In this document: one piece after another, positions 39,040 through 51,000 of the stretch
Layout of the letters: every line of letters begins with the position of its first letter
How positions within the stretch are numbered: the first letter of the stretch is position 1
Source: Gordionus sp. m RMFG-2023
Taxonomy: Eukaryota; Nematomorpha; Gordioida; Chordodea; Parachordodidae
Direction of reading: 5' to 3'
Assembly (NCBI RefSeq): GCF_954871325.1
Contig: NC_088776.1
Span: 5,153,985 to 5,217,984 of the forward strand
DNA: 64,000 nucleotides
Notes under the pieces: generated by a model
The model's input: the letters and a program-made list of their open reading frames with translations, nothing else
The model's database searches: none
What the model was told of the DNA's origin: nothing
Program-made: the position numbers and the translations under genes

Positions 39040-42000
39040 GTTTGAAAATAAAATTATGGTATTCAATATTTATATTTAATAAGTAAATATATAATAAGAT
39101 TTAATTTTACCTATTTGGTTGTCTAAAATATCTTATCTAATTATGTTTGAAAATCAAAATATTTTTTTGAGGCATAACTTAATAGATGATATGTGAATGT
39201 GGTCGTAACTTTTTTTTAATTCCAAGAGCAAAATTTGAATAACTCAATTTTGCTTTTTTAAAAAAAAAAAGATTTGTGGCATTTATATTTATTTGTGAGG
39301 TTGATCTATTTTCCTAGCAAATTTTTTTTTTCATCAAAAACTTATAGTGGAATGGAAATGAATCATAATTAAAATTCTTTGAACATGCTTGTTGTTAAAT
39401 TATATTCATCTAGGGATGAAAAAACTGGAAGGGGGAACACAATTTTTTTATTACTACAATCCTTATGAAATTATGAATATTTTATTGTAAATTTTCCTAT
39501 ATCATAATCAGCTTAAATTTAATCTGCCAATATTTTGTTGGTAATTTATTATCGCTTATCATTTTATAACTCCACTCAATTTTAATTTCTTTTTCATAAA
39601 TAAAAAAAAAGAATAATTTTATAAATATAAATCTTAACATTGTTCTTTGTTATATTTTTTTAGCTATCCCCCACCCCAACTTTTTTTACACCCCTAGATT
39701 CATTCACTCAATCATAAACTTGATACCATTTGTTGGTGAATTGAATTGGTTAGATAAAAAGTTGTCATGATCACTATAATTAATACTTACATCTAAATTG
39801 GCATCTTCAAATCTCTTCATAGCAACATTATTTATCTTACATTGTCAATATGATCAGGAATTTAATAAATGGGACAGGCGGCAATGGTTTGTCAACTGTC
39901 CTCTAAAAACCTCTCATGCTGTTGCCTTAAAAAAAAAAATTTATTCCTCAGTTGGGCATAATAATCAGAGGAGAAGTCAAACTCATTTTGATTGGATAAT
40001 TTGTTAGACATAGGTGTGCATTCTTATGGCAGGACATGCTCATTATTCTATTCTAATTTATGTAAATATCAGAGATGCACTCTACCACTTACGGAAATCA
40101 AAATGAAAATGTAGTACAGTTATTCGAGAAACAGAAGCAAAGATTATAATTCATCAATATTATCATTAGTATTTAATTTATAAATTAAAAAGAAATAGGG
40201 ATTAACTGCATTTTTTTATATTTAGCTATTTAGACATTTTTAGAGTTGGCAAGTCGGCCATTTACCATAATTGACCAGAAGTGTATTTGACCAGTCAAAT
40301 CAATAGTTCCATATCAATTCAGATAAGTGTATTTGACCAGTCAAATTAATAGTTCCATATCAATTCAGCTAAACATTTATTGCGAAACTTTTATCGCATA
40401 TGTCCTCTATCGTGGAGTGATTTTATAGTGACACTTTTATCGCAAATCCACATTAGCGCAGCTAATACATTATAGCGAAACTTTTATCGCGAAAGTTTCA
40501 TAGCGAAAACTATATCGCGAAGATATTATGAAGAGGTCGATATCGCGATAATTGCTAATAGTTACATATTTTATTTTGAAACATTTATTTTATAATCATA
40601 TTAAATTTTATAATATTTTTTTTGAAAAAATAGGTACAAGATTAATTCAATGATATTAACCTTAATAAAATTTAATATAACGATTAATGAACTTAGATTT
40701 TTTGGTTTATTAAATATCTTTTTTTATTGGAATTAAAGTGTTCTTGCTAACACTGTCCTATGCTTTTAGCCTTACTATAAAAAGCTTTGCATGGAACTCA
40801 GACTTTATTAATATATATAAATCATTGATTTCATTAGTTAAACTTTATTTAGGTTTCGCCTATATTTATTGTCTGACGATTTTCGTCAATCAGTTTTGCC
40901 AGTCAATAACCAAAAACAGAGTTATGAGCAGAGTTGGGCAGTACCGCGAATACTTGTATCTAAGATACAAGATCCTTTTGTATCTTGTACTCAGTATCTT
41001 ATTGACATTTTTAATAAGATACTAGTATCTGTATCTTAGATCCTTTATTTTGAATAATAATTTTGTATCTTTTTCATTTTCTTTAAAAAGATACAGATAC
41101 AGATTCTTTTTAATATTCATGTTTAAAACATTTACATATCACACAAGGTAACTTTATTTTCTTCGTGAAATCTTGTATTATTTTCTTTATTTTTTCCTGC
41201 TATATTTTAAATATAATGATAACCAAAATTAGTTGGAAATTTTACAGATCACAAAGATAGATAGATTAAAAATAGCAACACCTAAACTAAATAAGTAAAG
41301 GTTATTTATATTTAATATTTTTTAATTTGTAGAATGTTTAACATTTATAGTAGTGAAGATGAAATTATGGAGATAGGTTCTCCTGAGTCAAATCTGAATC
41401 TTGAAATTCTAGATGGAAAATTTTATATAGTAATTCATGTGAAAAAGGACAGGGTGCAAGCCGAATGTCAAAAATACACAAGTAAAAAAGTTATTAAAGA
41501 TTGAACATACTCCTCACGAACCTTGTTAAACATATTAAAGTATACATTTTTTTTTATAATTATTAACATAATAATACCTATAATACTTAAGTCCTTCTTA
41601 GATAATTGTTATTAAAATTTTTTATAGAAGATAGTTGATTATCAAATTAAAATCATTTTGGATATATATTTTTTAGGGGTATACCGATACTACTTTTTAG
41701 AGATCGATCCGATCCGATATTAAATTGATATCGGCCGATTACCCGATATCATATCTAATTTTGTATTCTGTAAAGATAACAATGGTTTTAAATATTTAAA
41801 ATAATATTTAACATTAATATAGGAAAGATTTCTTATATTTCCGATTTATCAGAGGTCACTTGCGGCGATAGTAACTATCAATATCACCAGCTTCACTAAA
41901 AACAGAATCTGTAGTGATTATCGCACACTTTTATAAACAGAATGTGCAAAAAAATAATAATATGATAGAATGTTTATTAATTAATTATTATTACTAAAAA

Positions 42001-45000
42001 AAATATACATAAAAATGGATTTCGATTTTATTAATAAAAATAAATGATTTTAGATATAACTATTTTTTTTCATTTTTTAACATTTTATTTTTGTTAAAGA
42101 AGCCATTTTTATATCAGATCAAATTTTATAATATTGACCTATAACCGATATTTTAAAATGGGTGAAATATCGGCCCCATCCGATCCGAGAAAAAATATCG
42201 GCACATCCCTAATATATTTTATATTTAATTATTTTAGCAAGTTCTTATTAAAGGAAATATTTAAGCTACAATTGATATATAATATTAGATAATTTTAAAA
42301 GGCTCTTAATAAAATAATTATAATAAGGTAGAATTTAACTTTATTAGTTACTTTTATTTATTTATGATATAAATAAAATTACATTTCAGTATTAATTTAC
42401 AAAATTTAATTAATTTAAAATGCATTAAAGAAAATTTCTATGTAATTAACAATTAAATAATATAATGTTGTACATTATTTTCATATTTTTTATATATAAT
42501 TTAATAATTTTGCAAGAAATATATAAAAAAAAATATGAAAAAAGATTTAAATGATATTTATTTATATACTATATATGATAATGATAAATACTTATTAAAG
42601 ATAATGAATAAAATAAAACTAGTATATAATTTTTAGAGATGCCATTTATCCATATACTCCGAATATAAGCTATATTTAAAACAACACAGAAAATAACCTG
42701 CAAATTCTAATAAATCATTTGATTTAATTTTTTTTCTTATTTGCACTTTTTTAACTCCCATTAAATATACTACTCTCACTTCCCTGTTTAAGCTATAAAT
42801 GGGCAAAAATTAATATTATTAATACCTGGTTATTATAATTAATTCAACAATAAATATATTATTATTGCAAATATTCATTCTTATATGTGTATGCTATGTT
42901 CTTCACAAATAAATAATAAAAACTGTATTTTATAAACTATTCTAATTTAATTGGTAATGATAATTTAAAAGTATCTTGTATTTAAGATACTCTAATTTAG
43001 TAAAAGATACAAGTATCTTTTATCTTGTATCTGATATTTTGAAAAAGATACTAGTATCTGTATCTTAGATTCATTTTTTTAAAAAGAATCTGTATCTAGA
43101 TTCTTTTTCCGGAGGACCTGCCCAACTCTGGTTATGAGTAGGGTTGTTAAACGGCTCACGGCTAACTCAATATTTTAGCCAGAAAAATGTTGCATAAGCC
43201 TCAAGATTTCGCTAATAGATGTCCAAACCTTTGTTCCTTCCACAAACAAAATCTTAAAGCTTACGTAATATTATTTGAATGAAATATTGAGTTAGCCGTT
43301 TTTAAAAATCGGCTCAAAACGAACCGTCTAACAATTATCCCTCTAGGATCTTTGATCTAGCTCATTGATTGGGGGGGGGGGGGTAAAAATCTTCTTTGAA
43401 ATAAATCTTCATAAGAGTATTAAATGAAAGCTAATTTAAAAAAATTATATATTTAATTCATAGTTACAGTCTATTGGTTCGTTACGTATCAGGAAATAGT
43501 TTACACATTTATTTCCGGTTTAATGGTTTCCCTTTTTTCCCATATTCCTGATTTTATTTGTATACTAATCTTTTACCATTATAATAAAAAAAATTAGGTA
43601 CTTTTTCGTATCTCGGTGGCTTATACGGGATATTGGCAAGTGCTTGCGTCGCCTTATATTCCATTTATCTCAAGAAGCTGCTACCTATCGTCGATGAAAG
43701 TGTGTGGAGACTGACCTTTTACAACAATTTCAACGCCTGCTTCGTGTTTATTCCCATACTCATTTGGAACGGGGAATTCGGACGTTTCCTTTCGGCGCCG
43801 TTCCTTAGCGACCCCAAACTATGGGGACTTATAGGGTGTAGCGGACTTTTCGGGTTCGCCATAGGGTATGTAACCGGACTACAAATACAGGTTAATATTA
43901 AATCTTCTTTTTTTAAAAAAAGAAGTCAATATCCATTTTATTTGGATTTCTTCAGAGATTCAGCCAATCCAAGGCTGGCACATATCATTGTTAAAGATGC
44001 CACGTGTTGAAAACACGGCCATTTGCAATTGAAAGGAAAATATTATATTTTAAATATAAAACAAAACAAATCCAAAATTTATTTATTTAAAACGAAATGT
44101 TTTTTTTGTTTGAAATTATAATATTTAATAATTTAATTTTTTCAATACTGTAAAAAAAAAAAATTTCCGCCGGTCAGCATATTTTAGAATAAATAATTAA
44201 ACAATGATCGAAAAAATAAATTTTTAATGCTAGGGATGTTTTTTTTGTATATACAATAAATTGCCTTTATTTTCTTCATTTTCTAATCCTTTTTTTTCCA
44301 CTATTTTTGTGATTTTGCTATTGGAATATTCCATGCCTATCCACTAGGGAGCTCAGGCAGAACTCGAGCTCCCTGATTTTTGTTTTTAAATATCTAAAAA
44401 TAGAGGTCGTTCTGAAAAAGTTAGCCAAAAAAAATTATTTTGAGACCCCCTAAGATCGTAAAGGCTAGTAATGCTAGTTACTATTTTAACGTATCCATAC
44501 ATTCGCTGTCTCTGATATTTATAATATGCGTCAGACATGCGGTATTTCTATTAGATCAAGGATCCTTACCTATGTAATGAATAGTTATCTAACGAAATGA
44601 CAGAATTAGTGATGTTAAATCACCTAACTTTGACCAACTCCAATATGGCGTGGTCAAGATTATCCCCTAAAAAATTGACTTAAACGTCTAAGTTTAGCCT
44701 CAACTCAATAATGGGAACTATTTTTTTAGACAAAACTTGGGTAAGCCTTTTTAGAGCTGGCTAAGGTTAAATAATTTAACAACACTAGACAGAATTTATC
44801 GCAGTCCATATATCCGTCATTAAACCTATCTTGCTTTTTCTTTTTTAAACCACTTTTAAGGTTTTTTTTAAACCAGCTTATTTTTAGTGACTATCATATA
44901 AGTCGTGAACATACCTAGCCCCCTTTTGTCGGCACTAGTGTTGTTAAACGGCTCGATTTTGTAGTCGATTTTTAAAAACGGCTAACTCAATATTATCCAG

Positions 45001-48000
45001 AAAAATGTTACTCGATGAAGATTTTGCTCATGGCACAAAGGTCAGGACATCTATTAACCAACTCTCCGAGCCTTAGGCAGTATTTTATTGGCTAAACCTT
45101 AAAATGTTGGAGGAAGGGGAGGGCTATTCATTTTTTTTCCTATCAATGATTTAGAGGAATCTAGGAAAATAATTCCCCGGAAGATTACTCTCCAGGAAAA
45201 AAAATCCCACAGAAAATAATTCCCCTTTTTTTTGATCCTATAAAATATTAAATTATATTTAGAAAATTAACAAAAATAGGAAAAATAAATCTCCAAATAA
45301 ACGTGTTTAAACATAATTATGAATAATAACTAGTGATTAAAATTAAACCTAACAATTTTTTAAATTATTATTAGTTAGCCCTAACGAATATAATCAGGTT
45401 TGGTGAAAATTAAACAAAACAATTAAAATAAACGAATTGGATACCTAGTCTGTATCTGTATGATATTAAGCAAAATATTATTATAATCTAAGTAATTTGG
45501 CCCGGATTTATAAATTCATACCATTTTTTTTGACACGGTTCTGCACTACTTTAATTAAATCAAAATGTATTTTAAATTCAAATTCCCTCCGAAACAAAAC
45601 GAAAAATTAACTAAATCTTAGTTCACCTTTACACATTTTCATCAACTTTTTAAATAATTATTGAAAATCAAATTTTTATTTTAAAAAAAAAACATTTATT
45701 TCTTACTCAAATTATTAATCATTTCCATGAAGGTTTTAGAAATATATTAAAAATTTTAATCAGTTGGAGATAAGAGGCTTTTCACAATTAGCTTCAAAAA
45801 TAGTTGGCAAATTTTTCAATTGGTATAATTTTGTTATGCAAATATATGAAGTGTTTTTCTGATAATTTTTAGAATATAAAATATATACTGTGTTCTAATA
45901 TCACAAATTTGATATTTGCCATTAGTTGGCAAAAATAATAGCATGACTTTTACTAACTCTTAAATAGTGCCCTTTGTTTGTTTTAACCCTTTCTCACCCA
46001 GCTAAAAAAAAATTTTTAAGAGATATATTTATGATTATGAAAATGTTTTAAATTTATATCCAACACAACCTTAGTCAGAAAGTTCTCATTACTTTACAGG
46101 TAAGATTATTTATATTATTTTTTTAGGCATTCCAAAATCAAATATAGCTAGATATTTATCAAAAAAGAAGAAAATTGAAAATAATTCAATACCTACAATG
46201 CGATATTAAAATCATAACTGTGTTTTTATTATAGTGAAAAAAGAAAATATTAAAATCTTCTAAAAAAAATTTACGGACTTACCAAAAAAAAAGGTAAATA
46301 AGATAAGCTAATTACTAGATTTAATATTTTATATGCCATGATTAAGGTAAAATTATATTCCATTCTTTTATAGGCTAAATGAAATTTATTTATTCTTATC
46401 CTGGAATTTCTCACCATTTAAAATAATATTATATTAATAATTTTTAAGTATGAAATGCACATTTTATTATTAATTTAGTATAGTAGCAATAAAATATAAT
46501 AAGGAAATTCCACCCAATTGGGGTTAATTTAAAATAGCGGGCGATGATTGTTTATAAGAAATTTACAATTATCTATACGATCCCCAAAATCTACAAGCTT
46601 GGCTAAGGCCTCTGGTTTTAATAAATCTAGTGTTGGATTTATTTTTTAGCCTCTATAAAGATATTCTTGATAAATATAAGCTGGCACCATCAGCAATATA
46701 TTTATATGGATGAAAGTGGATTAACAACTGTACAAAATCTCAGTAAAATATAGCTCAGAACAGTCAAAAGCAAGTTGCAACTATGACATCTGCGGAAAGA
46801 GGAACCCTAGTAAACATAGTTTTCTCTAATACTGTGAATGCCATATTACCTAAGATACTTTTCTCAAGGGAAATGTTTTTTGGTCATTTTATAAGAGATG
46901 GACCTAATGGTTGTATAGGCCGCTCAAATTTGTCAATTTGGATGCAAGAAACGAAATTTTTTAATTATTTAGAACATTATGCGGATCACGTGAGGCCACT
47001 ATGGAAAACCTGCGTTGTTTATTCTAGACTAGTTCGCACCAATCTCATGGTGCTATTGATTTTTGCTTAAAATCTGGCATTATCCAATCACTCATATAAT
47101 GCAACCCCTTGACAGGTTCATTTTAAGCCATTAAAAAAATATTATAATAACTCCATAGGCTACTAGATGCGCAGCAATCCAAATAAATTATATGACATTC
47201 CAAAAATAGAAAAAGATATATTAGCACTTGTCCTAACTTTTAAAAACATTATTAAATAATTTGACAAAAGGGCATATATCCTTATAATTCTTATATTTTT
47301 GGAGAAATGGATTATTTACTCATAATTTTTTAACAACAATAGTCAGACAACATTGGAAAAATCAACATCTGAACCATTAGATATTTCGAACCCTGTAAAT
47401 TTAGAAAATAATACCTTACCGGCCTCAGAGCCACAAGAGGTTACAACTTCTCAAAATTATAATGATACAAGTCAATATGAAGAAGATAATTTATTTGATA
47501 TTAAGAATATGTGAGGTAAGGATAGCTAGATAATGGCAGATTTTAAGCATAAATCAATAACACCAAGAGATTGTTGCGAACTAGTTTAGAATCAACAACA
47601 CAGGCTTTTTAGGTAGTGGCCTTACATGATCCCCAAAATCTTCTGAATAATCCATATATTCCGTTCTTTGGATCCAACTTGACCCATTTGAGCGCCTTAT
47701 ACAACCATTAGGTCCATCTCTTATGAAATGACCAAAAACATTTTCCTTATAAAAAGGAACACAGGCGGGATGGCATTCCTTAAAGCAATAGCGAGAACTA
47801 TGGTTACTCTATCAAATAAATTATCGTCTTTATATTGACTTGTATCATTTTAATTTTGAGAAGTTGTAACCTCTTGTGGCTCTGAGGCCAGTAAGGTATT
47901 ATTTTCTAAATTTACAGGGTTCGAAATATTTAATGGTTCAGGTGTTGATTTTTCCAATGTTGTCTGGCTATTGTTGTTAAAAAATTATGTGTAAATAATC

Positions 48001-51000
48001 CATTTCTCCAAATGTATAAGAATTATAAGGATATATGCCCGTTTTGTCAAATTATTTAATAATGTTTTTAATAGTTAGGGCGAGTGCTAATATATCTTTT
48101 ACTACTTTTGGAATATCATAAATATTAAATAATTTATTTGGATTGCTGCACATCCAGTAGCCTACGGAGTTATTATAATATTTTTTTAATGGCCAAAAAA
48201 TGAACCTGTCAAGGGGTTGCATTATATGAGTGGTATGGATAATGCCAGATTGTAAGCAAAAATCAATAGCACCAATAGATGGGTGCGAACTATAAATAAC
48301 GCAGGCTTTCCAGGTAGTGGCCTCACATGATCCGCAAAATGTTGTAAATAATTCAAAAATTTCGTTTCTTGCATCCAAATTGACACATTTGAGCGGCCTA
48401 TACAACCATTAGGTCCATCTCTTATAAAAGGACTAAAAAACATTTTCCTTGGGAAAAGTATCATAGGTGGGATGACATTCCCTACAGCATTAATAGAGTT
48501 AACTATGTTTACTAGGGTTCCTCTTTCAGCAGATGTCATAGTTGCAACTTGCTTTTGACCGTTCTGAGCTATTATTTTACTGGGATTTTGTAGAGTTGTT
48601 AATCCACTTTCATCCATATTGTATATTGCTGATGGTGGCAGCTTATATTTATCAAGAATATCTTTGTAGAGGCTAAAAAATACACTAGATTTATTAAAAC
48701 GAAAGGCCCTAACCAAGCTTGTAACTTCTGTAGATCGTATAGATAATTGTGAATTTCTTTTCATAAAACCAGAGAACCACTCATCGCCCGCCATTTTAAG
48801 TTCACCCCAATTGGGTGGAATTTTCTTATATTTTATAGCTATTATACTAAATTAATAATAAAATGTTCTCATTTCATGCTTAAAAATTATTAAGATGATA
48901 TTATTTTAAATGGTGAAAAATCCCAGGATAAGAATAAATAAATTTCATTAAACCTATAAAGGACTTGAATATAATTTTACCTTAATCATTGCATACAAAA
49001 TATTAAATTAAAATCTTGTAATTAGCTGATCTTATTTCCTTTTTTTTCGTAAGTCCAGAAATTTTTTTTAGAGGATTTTAATATGTAATTAGCTATATTT
49101 TCTTCCTCCACTTTAATAAAAACACATTTATGATTTGAATATTCCATTGTAGGTATTGAATTATTTTCAATTTTCTTCTTTTTTGATAAATATCTAGCTA
49201 TATATAATTTTGAAATCTAAAAAAAATATATATGTAATAATATAAATAATCTTACCTGTAAGTAATGATAACTTTCTGATTGAGGTTGTTGGTTATAAAT
49301 ATAAAACATTTTCATAATCTTCTGTACAGAAGATTTTCCTATCATTTTTATTGTAATTCCGCATCACTATTAAATGATAAAATGAGCTAAAATAGCTTGT
49401 CCCAACTATACTATGACCGAGCCCACTAACTCTATAAATATCATCCTAAATCTTATTAATTCATGTTTATTGATTCTGAAAGTTTTTCAGATTGAAAAAT
49501 TGGGTTTAAACTTTCATAAAATCTTATTTATTAAGATTTTTAAGGCTCTATTTATAAATATGAACGATAAAGTTTTTAAATATTTTTCAAATCTTTTTTA
49601 ACCAATCATATATGACGTAATTAGCTATGTTTAGGCTCAAATTTCCAGTCCTATAAAATAATAGCTCAAATTATAATTGGAATGACTTAGCTTTCCCCTG
49701 TCCTCAATGTACACCGGTCTATATAATTCAATTTTTGAACTTGTGAGAAATATAGACAAATTAATTAAGCGGAAAAAATAATGGTCGAGAGGTTTAAGCC
49801 TAAATTAAAATATAAATGGCTACGGCTCAGTCCTAGCCAATCAAAATCGGCTTCGGCTAAGCCGATAAAAAATCGGCTCGTACCGACCCAACTTATACAG
49901 TGATGCATGTTCGGCTCAAAAATTCGATTTAATCTACTAAATTAGCCAACCAAATTTACGACTAATTTAGCTGCTCGAGGTCGCAGTCAATTTTTCGACC
50001 AAAAATTCGACTCGTTTATTAGTCGCGACTAAATTTAATCGCTTAAAAATTCACTAATTAGCACGTCTAATCTATGATATAAATAAAACATTTCAGGTAA
50101 CATCCCCGCTAACTCACAATATCAGCGGAACCGCCAAGGCGGCTTTCCAGACCTTATTGGGCGTTTTGTATTACCACGAGATCAAATCCTTAACCTGGTG
50201 GTTGAGCAACGTTATCGTGTTAGGTGGGAGTATGGCTTACACTCATATAAGGCACTCGGAAATGTCAGCTTCTAAAGGTACAATTATTACATATTCATTT
50301 TTTTTAACCCTGTATTGCATGCACACTATGTTAGGAATAAAACAACTAACGTTTCTGTTTTTGTCATTAATTTTTGCTGATCTTTTATCACCTGAGATTC
50401 AAGTTCCTTTTTTAACGCCGACGTTATAATTGTGAGCAAAATGGCCTAAACGTATCCTATGCACAGGATGTTCAATCAGGGGCCTTCGGTCTTTGAAAGT
50501 ATAACGCTGAGATGATTGCACTTTATTGGGCCAACCTCTGACGTAGGTAGTATCCCTCGTTGGGATCCTCGATTCTAAGAGATCCCATGGCCCGACTCTT
50601 TAAAAAAGGTCGGGTCATTAGAGCCTAACGATGTTAAAGTCGTGGTCATTAATAGCGATAGCGAATATTTAGCGAACTTATTTACCTCGGGCATCCAGTA
50701 GAGCATCCCTATTTATATTGTAAGGGGCGGGGAGGTTGATGGTATATAATAGAAAAAATGATTAAATATTTTAGTAAGTGGTCGGCTAATATTTTTGGGA
50801 ATAATGCTTAACACGTAAATATACGCGCATAAAACAAAAATGAATATTTTTCCACGGATAACGTCAGCAATTCAATATTTTTGTCATTGGGTCGATTTCG
50901 AGCAACAAAGTTCTCGAAAGATAAAATTTAAAAAAGGATCGGAATAAATACCCTTTATTTAAAATGAATTACAGCATTTTATGCAATAATTTTTATAAAC

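Larger units (their letters stand above)
39040..40928. other. SLC35C1 intron 5, first part
   Basis: Mostly A+T-rich. It holds a 46-bp tandem duplication (40281-40372) and a cluster of ATCGCGA words (40380-40560), listed separately. The ORF at 39798-40007 is not supported. Confidence 0.5.

Noticed and set aside
40738-41025. Plus-strand ORF with hydrophobic segments resembling a membrane protein
   Set aside because: It runs across the left end of the hAT element at 40929 (its C-terminal residues come from the terminal repeat), so it is a chance frame.
50460-50700. GC-rich patch considered as 5S rRNA or another structural RNA
   Set aside because: No 5S internal control boxes or tRNA A/B boxes could be recognised; a coding-like reading fits slightly better.
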